A DNA stretch of 64,000 nucleotides from Coralloluteibacterium thermophilum (GTDB taxonomy: Bacteria; Pseudomonadota; Gammaproteobacteria; Xanthomonadales; Xanthomonadaceae), in NCBI RefSeq assembly GCF_042654365.1, contig NZ_JBHSGG010000003.1:1-64000 (forward strand), read 5' to 3'. A program made the position numbers and the translations under genes. The notes beneath the pieces were generated by a model. That model was not told the DNA's origin. It saw only the letters and a program-made list of their open reading frames with translations, and searched no databases. Positions 1 through 8,635 of the stretch are shown here, in pieces. The first letter of the stretch is position 1; each line of letters opens with the position of its first letter.

Positions 1-1
1 C

Positions 2-3000
2 GACCCCTCGGCGCCACAGGCCGCATGGCTGCTGGCTATGAGGGGTTCTTCAGGGCCGACGCAGTACACCATCGGCGACGGCATGGGCGGCAGCACCGTG
101 GTGACCAACCTCGGCGACGCCATCACCAACATCGACGGCCGCACGATCAACAACGAGAGCGCCATCGGCTCGCTGGAGAGCGCGCTGGCGGAGCTGGAGG
201 GCGGTACCGTCGGCCTGGTGCGCCAGCCGGTCGAGGACGGCGAGATCACTGTCGGCGCCCAGGTCGGCGGCGGCAGCGTGACCTTCGCCAACGTGGACGG
301 CGACGCACGCGTGCTGACCGGCGTGGCGGACGGCGAGATCTCGGAGACCAGTCTCGACGCCATCAACGGCTCCCAGCTCTACGCGACCCGGCAGGGCGTC
401 GGCGACGTCGCGGCGGCACTGGGCGGCGGCGCGCTCTACGACCCGGTGACGGGCGCCTTCACTGGGCCGACCTATGCCATCGGCGGGACGCCCTACACCA
501 ACGTCGGCGACGCGCTGACCGCACAGGACGCCATCGTGGCGCAGCAGGGTCAGGGCGTGGCGGGCATCGTGGGCGGCGGCGCGGCCTACGATCCGGAGAC
601 GGGCACCTTCACGCCGCCGCAGTACACCGTGGGCGACGGCGCCGGCGGCACCACCGTGGTGAACAACCTGGGCGACGCCGTCACCAATATCGACGGCCGG
701 ACGACGGCCAACGAGAGCAGCATCGCCGGCCTGGAGGAGAGCATCGCCGAGGGCACGGTCGGCCTGGTGCAGCAGGACGCCACCACCCGCGTCATCACGG
801 TGGCGGCCGGGACGGACGGCGACACCGTGGACTTCACCAACAACGCCGGCGCAGCGCGCGTGCTCACCGGCGTCGCGATGGGCGACATCTCCGAGACCAG
901 CACCGATGCCATCAGCGGTGCGCAGATGTTCGAGATGCGCCAGACCCTCGCGCAGACCTATGGCGGTGGCGCCACGGTCGACCCGATCACGCGCGAGTTC
1001 AGCGGCCCGGTCTACATCCTGGCGAGCGGTGCATACACCAACGTCGGCGACGCCCTGCTCGCGCAGGACAACCTGGTCAGCACCCAGGGCAGCACCACGG
1101 CGGCGGCGCTGGGCGGCGGCTCGACCTACGACCCCGCGACCGGCACTCTGAGCGCCCCGACCTATATGGTGGGCGGCACGCCGGTGACCGGCGTGGAGGG
1201 TGCGATCACCAACATCGATGGCCGCACCACCAGCCTCGAGGAGAGCCTGGCGGAGGGCACGGTCGGCCTGGTGCAGCAGGACGCTACGACCCGCGTCATC
1301 ACGGTGGCGGCCGGGACCGACGGCGACACGGTGGACTTCACCAACAACGCCGGAGATGCGCGCGTGCTGACCGGCGTGGCGGACGGGGAGATCTCGGAGA
1401 CCAGCCTCGACGCCATCAACGGCTCGCAGCTCTACGCGACCCGCCAGGGCATCGGCGACGTCGCGGCGGCACTGGGCGGCGGCGCGCTCTACGACCCGGT
1501 GACGGGGGCCTTCACCGGGCCGACCTATGCCATCGGCGGGACCGCCTACACCACCATCGGCGACGCGCTGGCCGCACAGGACGCCATCGTGGCGCAGCAG
1601 GGCCAGGGCGTGGCGGGCATCGTGGGCGGCGGCGCGGCCTACGACCCGGCGACGGGTACCTTCACGCCGCCGCAGTACACCGTGGGCGACGGCGCCGGCG
1701 GCACGACGCTGGTGACCAACCTCGGCGATGCCATCACCAACATCGACGGCCGGACGGTCAACAACGAAAGCGCCATCAGCGAGCTGCAGGAGAGCATCGC
1801 CGAGGGCAGCGTCGGCCTGGTGCGGCAGGCGGGCCCGACGGAGGTCATCACCGTCGGTGCGCAGAGCGGCGGTACCACCGTGGACTTCGCCAACAGCGCC
1901 GGTGAGGCGCGGGTACTGACCGGCGTCGCCGCCGCCAACCAGGACGACGAGGCCGTCAACCTGGGGCAGTTGAACCAGCAGTTGACCAACGTCTACAACC
2001 AGCTCCAGGAGGACCTGGAGACCGGAACGCTGACCCTGGCCTACTTCCAGGCCAATTCCGGTCCCGACGAGAACGACCCGTATGTCGGCGCCCTGGCCCA
2101 GGGCGACCGCTCGATCGCGGTGGGGCAGAACGCGATGACCCAGACCGGGGCCGAGCGCGGCCTGGCGCTGGGCGCGGATGCCACCGCCGCCCATGCCGAC
2201 AGCGTGGCGCTGGGCGCCGGGTCGACGACGGTCCGCGGCGTGCAGGCCGGCTACAGCGCCTTCGGCCTGACCGACCCGCAGGACAGCGCCGGCGAGGTCT
2301 CGATCGGTACCAGCGGCAACGAGCGGCAGATCACCAACCTGGCGGCGGGCGAGGCGGACACCGACGCGGTGAACGTGGCCCAGCTCCGTGGCGTCTCCCA
2401 GACCCTGGGCGGCGCGCTCGCCGAGGGTCTCGGCGGCGGTGCCGCCTACGACCCGAGCACCGGCGCCTTCACCGGGCCGCAGTACACCGTGGGCGACGGC
2501 GCCGGCGGCACGACGCTGGTGACCAACCTCGGCGACGCCATCACCAACATCGACGGCCGCACCACGGCCAACGAGAGCAGCATCGCCAGCCTGGAGGAGA
2601 GCATCGCCACGGGTGGCCTGGGCCTGGTGCAGCAGGACGCCGCGACCCGCGTCATCACGGTGGCGGCCGGGACCGACGGCGGCCTGGTGAACTTCGCCAA
2701 CAACACCGGCGCCGCACGCGTGCTGACCGGGGTGGCGCCGGGCGAGATCTCGGAGACCAGCACGGACGCCATCAACGGCTCGCAGCTCTTCGCCACCAAC
2801 CAGAGCATCACCCAGGTCGTGAACAACGTGACGCAGCTGGGCGACCAGATGGCCGACCTCGAGAACCGCGTCGCCCAGATCGAGGCCGGCGGCGGTGGCG
2901 GCATCGGCGGCGGCACGGTGGACGGCGACAACAGCGTCGCCGTCGGCGACGGCAGCAACGCCACGGGCGACGACGCCCTGGCCGCGGGCGGCGGTGCCGT

Positions 3001-4336
3001 CGCCGACGGCAACGGCGCGACCGCCGTGGGTGCGGACTCGAACGCGGTGGGCGACAACGCCTCGGCGATCGGCTCCGGTTCGAATGCGGTCGCGGACAAC
3101 GCCACCGCCGTCGGCTCGGGCGCGACCGCGAGCGGCGAGAACGCCTCGGCCGTGGGTGCGGGCTCGAACGCCGCGGGCAACAACGCCTCGGCGATCGGCT
3201 CCGGCTCGAACGCGGTGGCCGACAACTCGACCGCGGTGGGCACGGGTGCGACCGCGAGTGGCGAGAACGCCTCCGCCATCGGTGCGGGCTCGAACGCCGT
3301 CGCCGACAACTCCACTGCGGTCGGTGCCGGCGCGGTGGCGAACAATCCCAACGACGTCGCGCTGGGTGCGGGCTCGGTCAGCCGCGAGGCGGTGGGCGTG
3401 GACAGCGCCACCATCAACGGTGTGACCTACGACGGCTTCGCCGGCAGCAATCCGGTCGGCGCGGTCAGCGTGGGTGCGGAGGGCGCGGAGCGGCAGATCC
3501 AGAACGTCGCGGCCGGCCGCATCACCGCCGACTCCACGGATGCTGTCAACGGCAGCCAGATCTACTCGATCGTGGAGACGATCACGAGCATGGGCGACAA
3601 CGTGGGCGAGCTCGCCGGCCGGGTCGAGGACCTGACCGAGGGCAGGGCGGGCTTCTCCCAGGTCAACAACGCCAGCGGCCGCCCGTACGCCTCCGCGTCG
3701 GGCAACGACTCCGCCGCGACCGGCGCCGGCGCCGTGGCCTCGGGCGACACCTCCCTGGCCGTCGGCACCGGGGCCACCGCCAGCGGCGACCGCAGCTCGG
3801 CCGTCGGCCCCAATGCGAATGCCGCCGGTACCGGCAGCACCGCGCTGGGCTCCGGCTCCTCCGCGACCGCCGACAACAGCGTCGCCCTCGGCGCCGGCTC
3901 GGTCGCCGACCGCGCCAACACCGTCTCGGTGGGGGCGGCCGGTGCGGAACGGCAGATCACCAACGTCGCGCCCGGCACCGCCGGCACCGATGCGGTGAAC
4001 GTCAACCAGTTGACCGCGACCATGCAGGAGAACCGGGACTGGACCCGCAACTACGTCGACCAGCGGATGGACAGCTTCGACCGCAACCTCGACCGGCTGA
4101 GCAGCCGCGCCAACGCCGGCATCGCGGCGGCGGTGGCGATGGCCAGCCTGCCGCAGGCCTACCAGCCGAACCAGAACTCCATGGCGGTGGCGGCGGGCAG
4201 CTACCACGGCGAGTCGGGCTTCGCCGTCGGCATGTCGCGGATCTCGGAGGACGGCCGCTGGATCTACAAGGTCAACGCCAGCACCAACACCCGCGGCGAC
4301 GGGAGCGTGGGCGTGGGTGCGGCCTTGGTGTGGTGA
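2..4336 (+). CDS. Trimeric autotransporter adhesin, YadA/Hia type (5'-truncated by window edge)
   Basis: Surface adhesin of the type Vc family: three chains form a stalk and head outside the cell and a shared 12-strand beta barrel in the outer membrane. The frame is open to the left edge and no signal peptide is seen, so the N-terminus is missing; the first ATG is at 38, but the first 12 codons do not resemble the passenger. Numbering from that ATG, residues 1-960 hold four to five copies of a module containing NIDGRT, VGLVQQD, ARVLTGVA and DAINGSQL. Residues about 960-1110 and 1220-1290 are YadA-like head repeats (AVGSGATASG, AIGSGSNAVA). The last ~105 residues are the YadA anchor, ending in a terminal aromatic (W). 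The near-identical modules suggest repeat-length variation. Target and specificity cannot be inferred. Confidence 0.9.
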   Translation, partial: DPSAPQAAWLLAMRGSSGPTQYTIGDGMGGSTVVTNLGDAITNIDGRTINNESAIGSLESALAELEGGTVGLVRQPVEDGEITVGAQVGGGSVTFANVDGDARVLTGVADGEISETSLDAINGSQLYATRQGVGDVAAALGGGALYDPVTGAFTGPTYAIGGTPYTNVGDALTAQDAIVAQQGQGVAGIVGGGAAYDPETGTFTPPQYTVGDGAGGTTVVNNLGDAVTNIDGRTTANESSIAGLEESIAEGTVGLVQQDATTRVITVAAGTDGDTVDFTNNAGAARVLTGVAMGDISETSTDAISGAQMFEMRQTLAQTYGGGATVDPITREFSGPVYILASGAYTNVGDALLAQDNLVSTQGSTTAAALGGGSTYDPATGTLSAPTYMVGGTPVTGVEGAITNIDGRTTSLEESLAEGTVGLVQQDATTRVITVAAGTDGDTVDFTNNAGDARVLTGVADGEISETSLDAINGSQLYATRQGIGDVAAALGGGALYDPVTGAFTGPTYAIGGTAYTTIGDALAAQDAIVAQQGQGVAGIVGGGAAYDPATGTFTPPQYTVGDGAGGTTLVTNLGDAITNIDGRTVNNESAISELQESIAEGSVGLVRQAGPTEVITVGAQSGGTTVDFANSAGEARVLTGVAAANQDDEAVNLGQLNQQLTNVYNQLQEDLETGTLTLAYFQANSGPDENDPYVGALAQGDRSIAVGQNAMTQTGAERGLALGADATAAHADSVALGAGSTTVRGVQAGYSAFGLTDPQDSAGEVSIGTSGNERQITNLAAGEADTDAVNVAQLRGVSQTLGGALAEGLGGGAAYDPSTGAFTGPQYTVGDGAGGTTLVTNLGDAITNIDGRTTANESSIASLEESIATGGLGLVQQDAATRVITVAAGTDGGLVNFANNTGAARVLTGVAPGEISETSTDAINGSQLFATNQSITQVVNNVTQLGDQMADLENRVAQIEAGGGGGIGGGTVDGDNSVAVGDGSNATGDDALAAGGGAVADGNGATAVGADSNAVGDNASAIGSGSNAVADNATAVGSGATASGENASAVGAGSNAAGNNASAIGSGSNAVADNSTAVGTGATASGENASAIGAGSNAVADNSTAVGAGAVANNPNDVALGAGSVSREAVGVDSATINGVTYDGFAGSNPVGAVSVGAEGAERQIQNVAAGRITADSTDAVNGSQIYSIVETITSMGDNVGELAGRVEDLTEGRAGFSQVNNASGRPYASASGNDSAATGAGAVASGDTSLAVGTGATASGDRSSAVGPNANAAGTGSTALGSGSSATADNSVALGAGSVADRANTVSVGAAGAERQITNVAPGTAGTDAVNVNQLTATMQENRDWTRNYVDQRMDSFDRNLDRLSSRANAGIAAAVAMASLPQAYQPNQNSMAVAAGSYHGESGFAVGMSRISEDGRWIYKVNASTNTRGDGSVGVGAALVW

Positions 4337-4346
4337 CGCAGGACGG

Positions 4347-4370
4347 GCCCGCCGGCACGCGCCGGCGGGC
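4347..4370 (+). terminator. Hairpin after the adhesin gene
   Basis: A perfect 10-bp stem (GCCCGCCGGC, loop ACGC) lies 10 bp after the adhesin stop codon. No U-tract follows, so it may be a 3'-end stabiliser or a weak terminator rather than a classical intrinsic one. Confidence 0.5.
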
Positions 4371-4569
4371 GACAGGGACGTCGCGCGGCTCCGCAAGGGG
4401 CCGCGCTCAAACCCGAGTGACGCATGGTGGATCATGCGATTGAACGCCACCGCTGCCTATGGATCCCCGGGGTGCACTTGCGTATTTACATGGGGGTAGC
4501 CCTAGGTAGCGGGTGGCGGTCGAGGCGCTAAACTGGAATAGCCGCAAATGGCATTTTCAAGGAGGAAGT

Positions 4570-5928
4570 ATGGGAGTTAGGAAGTTGCTTGCTGTAGCTG
4601 CGGTGCTGCTGGCAGGTTCGGTCGCGGCACAGGAAGGCGTTCAGCGGGTACTGGGTTCGCCCGGCCCTCACGTTTCCTCTGATGCTGATGCAGAGCAGCT
4701 TTCAGCCTTGGGAAAAGATCAGTTCGTAGAGTGGGTTCGGAAGGTGAGCGTGGACGGCAACGGTCTCGCCTCCGATCAGATTGTCCTTGACCTATTCGAT
4801 GTCGACCTGGTGGCAGTGAAGGACGGTGAGGCGAGCGCTGCAGCCATGGGCCCCGGACGATCATCGGCCATGCAGTGGGTCGGTTTCAGCGCCGGTGCCG
4901 AGGAGGGGCCTGTACCGAATGTGCGACTCACTCTTCGCGACCAACGGCTGGTGGGTACGATTCGTCTGCCCGGTGCAAGCTACTCCATTAGGCCTCTCAG
5001 ATCTGGAGCGCACGCGCTGATAAAGTGGGATCTCAGCAGGATGCAGGAAGGTGATGACGTCATTTTTCGGGAATCTCCGGAGGGGTCGAAGGATATGCCC
5101 GATGTCGGTCGGGTCGATCAATCATCAGAGTCGCCGGTGATTCGAGTGGCCGTTGGCTTCACTCCGAGAGTTGTCGGGGAGGGCACATGGCAAGATGTCG
5201 CTGATGAGTTGACGGGTGCTGTTATGGACTCTCAGCAGATCTTCGTTGCGAGCGGTGCCGGGCTTCAGTTGCAAATTGCAGCGTTTGCGCTCGTTCCGTA
5301 TGTCGAGTCGACCGTTGAGCAGGCAGTATATGATCTGCGCGAAGGGCAGTTCGGTCCTTTGGGTCTCCTTCATCGCGCGCGAAATCAGGAGCGTGCGGAT
5401 ATTGTCGTGGCCGTCGTCGACACAGGGGCGGCAGATAACTGTGGCGGTGCGGCGCAGATTAAGGCTACGGCTGAGACTGCGCTGGTCGCAGTGCAGCGTT
5501 CTTGTATAATTAGCGGTAGCTTGACGCACGAGATTGGTCATCTTCTGGGGGCTGATCACCAGCCCGACCCCGTGCCCTCTAATCCCGCGTACCCATATGG
5601 GCATGCGTTTTACTTTTCGGCGGCCGAAGAGGATGAATCTAGTGACTGGGCGACAATCATGGCTTCCGGTTGCCACCCTCCCGGCTGTGCCAGGCTCGCC
5701 CTTTTTTCTTCCCCCAGTAACTCTCACCTGGGCATTGTCGCCGGTGATGCGGATGTTCGTGACAACGTCCGCGCGATAAACGAGACGAAGCAGTTGGTTG
5801 CTGATTTTTATCCGCCGCCTCAAGGGGGCGTTTGGAGGGTGGGCGGGAGTGGAGGTGGGCAGGTTCCGCTCTACATTCCCATCGCGCAAGAGAGCTCCGG
5901 CCACGCTATCCATGGGTTGCTGCAATAG
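4570..5928 (+). CDS. Secreted metzincin-like zinc metalloprotease
   Basis: Predicted secreted or periplasmic zinc endopeptidase of 452 aa. The start at 4570 is preceded by a strong ribosome site (AAGGAGG, 4559-4565) and gives a classical signal peptide (MGVRKLLAVAAVLLAGSVAAQ); an in-frame codon at 4513 lacks both. The extended zinc site HEIGHLLGADH at residues 320-330 (H320, E321, H324, G327, H330) and a downstream Met-turn-like IMASG (M364) place it with the metzincins, resembling reprolysin or peptidyl-Asp metallopeptidases. The ~300 residues before the catalytic domain resemble a propeptide or accessory domain that I cannot name. The gene is clearly less GC-rich than its neighbours, suggesting transfer. 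It follows the adhesin in the same direction, but 233 bp and a hairpin separate them. Confidence 0.85.
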   Translation: MGVRKLLAVAAVLLAGSVAAQEGVQRVLGSPGPHVSSDADAEQLSALGKDQFVEWVRKVSVDGNGLASDQIVLDLFDVDLVAVKDGEASAAAMGPGRSSAMQWVGFSAGAEEGPVPNVRLTLRDQRLVGTIRLPGASYSIRPLRSGAHALIKWDLSRMQEGDDVIFRESPEGSKDMPDVGRVDQSSESPVIRVAVGFTPRVVGEGTWQDVADELTGAVMDSQQIFVASGAGLQLQIAAFALVPYVESTVEQAVYDLREGQFGPLGLLHRARNQERADIVVAVVDTGAADNCGGAAQIKATAETALVAVQRSCIISGSLTHEIGHLLGADHQPDPVPSNPAYPYGHAFYFSAAEEDESSDWATIMASGCHPPGCARLALFSSPSNSHLGIVAGDADVRDNVRAINETKQLVADFYPPPQGGVWRVGGSGGGQVPLYIPIAQESSGHAIHGLLQ

Positions 5929-6139
5929 GTGTGGCGGTTTGAAGGGGGCCGCGTTATACGCGGGCCTCTTCTCGTGGTGCTCCGTCTGGAACGGCGCGTG
6001 GTTCCGCTCATGGCGGAATAGGCAGAGGCGATGGGTGCAGTCGCCCAGGTTCCTATGCACTGAGGCTTACGGCTTGCGGCCCGCGTGATCGGGATTCGGG
6101 TCTGATCGCTGAAAGCGCCGCAGAGCTTATGATGCGGCG

Positions 6140-6670
6140 ATGTCCGACCTGCATCCCGCTCCTCCCGCCGCCGTGGACGACGCGGCCCTCGGCGCCCTCT
6201 CGGCCCGGCTCGGCGAGGTTCTCCTCGCGCGCCACCACCGGCTGGTGACGGCCGAAAGCTGCACCGCCGGCTGGATCGCCAAGGCCGTGACCGACGTGCC
6301 CGGCTGCTCCGCGTGGTTCGACTGCGGCATGGCCGCCTACAGCTACGAGGCCAAGCAGGCCCTGCTCGGCGTGCGCCCGCAGACGCTGGAGACCCACGGC
6401 GCGGTCAGTCGCGAGACCGCGCACGAGATGGTCGCCGGCGCCCTGGCGAACTCCGGCGCCACCCTCGCGGTGGCGGTCACCGGCATCGCCGGCCCCGGTG
6501 GCGGCACCCCCGACAAGCCGGTCGGCTCGGTCTGGGTCGCCTGGAAACAGCGCGGCGGCTACACCCGCGCCACCCTGTACCGCTTCGACGGCGACCGCGA
6601 GGCGATCCGCCGCCAGACGGTGGCGGTGGCGCTCCGGGGCCTGCTGGAGCTGGTCGGGGAAGAGGGCTAG
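6140..6670 (+). CDS. pncC: Nicotinamide-nucleotide amidohydrolase (CinA C-terminal domain protein)
   Basis: Stand-alone CinA C-terminal domain (176 aa) that deamidates NMN to nicotinate mononucleotide in pyridine-nucleotide recycling. Family motifs are present: TAESCTAGWIAKAVTDVPG near residue 37, AVSRETAHEMV near 95 and AVTGIAGPGGGTPDKPVG near 112-130, followed by SVWVA. The N-terminal molybdopterin-binding-like domain of full CinA is absent, as is usual for PncC. It sits a short way upstream of lexA-recA, a common arrangement in gammaproteobacteria, but here argP/argO intervene. A G-rich heptad array begins 10 bp after its stop. Confidence 0.92.
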   Translation: MSDLHPAPPAAVDDAALGALSARLGEVLLARHHRLVTAESCTAGWIAKAVTDVPGCSAWFDCGMAAYSYEAKQALLGVRPQTLETHGAVSRETAHEMVAGALANSGATLAVAVTGIAGPGGGTPDKPVGSVWVAWKQRGGYTRATLYRFDGDREAIRRQTVAVALRGLLELVGEEG

Positions 6671-6680
6671 GAAGCTGGCC

Positions 6681-6778
6681 GCAGGGCGCAGGGCGCAGGG
6701 CGCAGGGCATAGGGCGTAGGGCATAGGGCGCAGGGCGTAGGGCGTAGGGCGTAGGGCGTAGGGCGTAGGGCGTAGGGC
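6681..6778 (+). repeat. G-rich heptad tandem array (GCAGGGC/GTAGGGC), 14 units
   Basis: Fourteen uninterrupted 7-bp units of the form (G/A)(C/T)AGGGC: four GCAGGGC, then ATAGGGC, GTAGGGC, ATAGGGC, GCAGGGC, then six GTAGGGC. It starts 10 bp after the pncC stop codon and is G-rich on the pncC sense strand. GGG every 7 nt permits G-quadruplex formation in the non-template DNA or in the RNA. Confidence 0.95.
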
Positions 6779-6798
6779 GCAAGTGGCCTCTGCCCTGA

Positions 6799-6946
6799 GC
6801 CCCAAGCCCCAGGCCCCAGGCCCCAGGCCCCAGGCCCCAGGCCCCAGGCCCCAGGCCCAGGCCCAGGCCCAGGCCCCAGGCCCCAGGCCCCAGGCCCCAA
6901 GCCCCAAGCCCCAAGCCCCAAGCCCCAAGCCCCAAGCCCCAAGCCC
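6799..6946 (-). repeat. G-rich heptad tandem array (TTGGGGC/CTGGGGC on the minus strand), ~21 units
   Basis: On the plus strand the order is GCCCCAA, several GCCCCAG, three 6-bp GCCCAG units (6855-6872), more GCCCCAG, then seven GCCCCAA, and the array runs into the stop codon of argP at 6946-6948. Read in the argP direction it is G-rich (TTGGGGC), the mirror of the array beside pncC. The near-symmetric unit order and the run of 6-bp units suggest slippage or gene-conversion turnover. Confidence 0.95.
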
Positions 6947-7848
6947 TACCCCCGCCGTGCGCTGCGGGTGAAGCGGGCTGCGGCTTCCAGGACCGCGTCG
7001 GTGAGCTGGTCCATCAGGGCCGAGCGCATGCGCCAGTGCTGCCAGAACAGCGGGGCCTCCTCGCGCATGCGGGTGCGCAGGACCACCAGTTCGCCGCGGT
7101 CGAGATGGTCCTGGACCAGGGGCAGGGGATTCATGGTCCACCCCAGGCCGGCGAGCGCGGCGCGGACGAAGGCGCGCGCCGAAGGCAGCCACCACACGGG
7201 CGGATTCCACGGCGCATCGCCGATGATCTTGCGCACGAACCGCGCCTGCATCGCGTCCTTGCGGTTGAACACCAGCACCGGGGCCTGCGCCAGCGAGGCC
7301 GCGTTCACGCCCCTGGAGAAGTAGCGCTCGTGGAAGGCCGGGCTGCAGGTCGGCGCGTAGGCCATGCTCCCGAGCGGGTGGATGCGGCAGCCCTGCACCG
7401 GCTCGTCGCGCGCGGTCACCGCGGCCAGCACGGCGCCCTGGCGCAGCAGGCTGATGGTGTGGTCCTGGTCCTCGGACTGCAGGTCGAGGGTGGCGGTGGT
7501 CCGTGCCGCGAACAGCACCATGGCGTCGAGGAACCAGGTCGCCAGGCTGTCGTGGTTGACCGCCACCGAGATGCTGGCGTGCGTCCGCGCCTCGTCCTGC
7601 ACGCCGAGGCGCTCGAGCGCGTCGTGTTCCAGCAGGGCGGTCTGCTCCGCGAGCTGCACGAGGATCTGGCCGTCCGGCGTGGCCACCGTCGGCGTCCCGC
7701 GCTGCAGGAGCAGCCGGCCGATGCGGTTCTCCAGCGCCTTGATGCGCTGGGAGATGGCCGACGGGGTGACATGCAGCGCGGCGGCCGCCTTCTCGAAGCT
7801 GCCTTCGCGCACCACCGCCGCCAGCGCCTTGAGCTGGGCATGGTCCAT
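6946..7848 (-). CDS. argP: LysR-family transcriptional regulator ArgP (basic amino-acid export control)
   Basis: LysR-type regulator of 300 aa. The N-terminal winged helix-turn-helix is at residues 1-60 (LHVTPSAISQRIKALE is the recognition helix region), followed by a C-terminal LysR substrate-binding domain. It matches the ArgP/IciA/LysG subgroup, which senses lysine or arginine and activates a LysE-type exporter. The divergent argO-like gene across a 114-bp gap supports this strongly. The control region for both genes lies in that gap. Its stop codon (6946-6948) abuts the G-rich array that continues 3' of the gene. Confidence 0.88.
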   Translation of the reverse strand: MDHAQLKALAAVVREGSFEKAAAALHVTPSAISQRIKALENRIGRLLLQRGTPTVATPDGQILVQLAEQTALLEHDALERLGVQDEARTHASISVAVNHDSLATWFLDAMVLFAARTTATLDLQSEDQDHTISLLRQGAVLAAVTARDEPVQGCRIHPLGSMAYAPTCSPAFHERYFSRGVNAASLAQAPVLVFNRKDAMQARFVRKIIGDAPWNPPVWWLPSARAFVRAALAGLGWTMNPLPLVQDHLDRGELVVLRTRMREEAPLFWQHWRMRSALMDQLTDAVLEAAARFTRSARRG

Positions 7849-7962
7849 TAGCGTAGCTTAAGACGATTTAGAAAAATTAGCTCTGTTTCAGGCTTGCTGC
7901 GGTGCAGGATGGCGCCCATCTGAAGGGGCAGTCCCTTCCAACGCCCCGTTTCTGGAATCCGC
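7849..7962. promoter_or_regulatory. Divergent argP/argO control region
   Basis: The 114-bp gap between the divergent regulator and exporter holds an A/T-rich patch (about 7853-7885) in otherwise GC-rich DNA. Within it, AGCT...AGCT ends flank a TTAGAAAAATTAG core, consistent with promoter and LysR-type binding sites. A stem (GGGGC at 7924-7928 with GCCCC near 7942) lies in the argO leader. The exact operator is not resolved. Confidence 0.5.
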
Positions 7963-8595
7963 ATGCTGTCCGCAACGCTCGCCACCCCCGCCGTCACCGC
8001 CTGGCTCACCGGCACCGCCACCGGCCTCGGCCTGTTCGCCGTGGTCGGCGCACAGAGCGCCTTCATCCTGCGCCAGGGCCTGATGCGTGCGCACCTGAAG
8101 AGCATCATCCTGGTCTGCGCGCTCACCGACGCGCTGCTGATCACCCTCAGCGTCCTCGGCCTGCAGCTGCTGACCGGCATGGTGCCGTGGCTGACCCAGG
8201 CGGTGCTGTGGTTCGGCGTCGCCTTCCTGTCGTGGTACGGCGTGCAGTCGGCCTTGCGCGCCTGGCGGGCGGAAAGCGGCCTGCAGGCGGCGAAGGTCGC
8301 CGTGCCCTCGCGCCGCGCGGCCATGCTCGCCGCGCTCGGCTTCACCCTGCTCAATCCGCACTTCTGGCTGGACATGGTGGTCATCGGCGCGCTGGCCGAC
8401 AGCTTCGCCGAGACCCGGCTGCTGTTCGCGGGCGGGGTCATCACCGCCAGCGTGCTGTGGCTGCTGGTGCTTGCGGTCGGCTCGCGCCTGTTCGCGCCGC
8501 TGTTCCAGAAGGCGACCGCCTGGCGCGTGCTCGATGCGCTGATCGCCGTGGTGATGATCGGACTCGCCGCGGGCCTGCTCGCCAAGGGCATCTGA
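7963..8595 (+). CDS. argO: LysE/ArgO-family basic amino-acid exporter
   Basis: Inner-membrane exporter of 210 aa with about six hydrophobic segments. The first contains the family signature GLFAVVGAQSAFILRQGL (residues ~21-39), matching the LysE/ArgO G-x-Q-x-F-x-x-x-x-G pattern, and LNPHFWLD (~128-135) fits the conserved loop. It expels excess L-arginine or L-lysine, for instance after dipeptide uptake or with the analogue canavanine. The divergent argP supplies the cognate regulator. lexA follows 40 bp downstream but has its own operator. Confidence 0.88.
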   Translation: MLSATLATPAVTAWLTGTATGLGLFAVVGAQSAFILRQGLMRAHLKSIILVCALTDALLITLSVLGLQLLTGMVPWLTQAVLWFGVAFLSWYGVQSALRAWRAESGLQAAKVAVPSRRAAMLAALGFTLLNPHFWLDMVVIGALADSFAETRLLFAGGVITASVLWLLVLAVGSRLFAPLFQKATAWRVLDALIAVVMIGLAAGLLAKGI

Positions 8596-8615
8596 TCGTT
8601 GCGTCCGGGCGGTGG

Positions 8616-8634
8616 TTAGTAGTATTACTACTAA
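8616..8634 (+). promoter_or_regulatory. LexA operator (SOS box), perfect palindrome
   Basis: TTAGTAGTATTACTACTAA is a perfect 19-bp palindrome whose half-site TTAGTAGT matches the known Xanthomonas/Xylella LexA box. It ends one base before the lexA ATG, so it must overlap the transcription start and 5' end: LexA binding would block its own transcription directly. Confidence 0.92.
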
Positions 8635-8635
8635 C

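Noticed and set aside
50..4450. A 1466-codon open frame on the minus strand across the adhesin gene
   Set aside because: It is the antisense shadow of a high-GC repetitive gene; the composition (His/Arg/Ala/Val-rich) matches no protein, and the plus-strand adhesin has clear domains.
4513..4569. Upstream start at 4513 for the metalloprotease
   Set aside because: It would bury the signal peptide behind 19 extra residues and ignore the strong AAGGAGG site in front of 4570.
5940..5985. Terminator for the metalloprotease (GGCCGCG...CGCGGGCC)
   Set aside because: The stem is interrupted by an unpaired base and no T-run follows closely; too weak to call.
6009..6095. A tRNA-Leu-like segment (TGGCGGAATAGGCAGAGGCG) after the metalloprotease, with a later CTTACGG like a variable arm
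   Set aside because: The D-arm resembles tRNA-Leu, but no acceptor stem closes it, the anticodon loop has the wrong size and no T-arm is formed. It could be a decayed relic, but the evidence is too weak.
6053..7210. Long open frames reading through the heptad arrays, encoding GLGAWGLG or ALRPTPY repeats on the minus strand and similar on the plus
   Set aside because: A 7-bp repeat gives a 7-codon peptide repeat in every frame that lacks a stop. These frames overlap pncC and argP and have no start context; they are products of the repeat.
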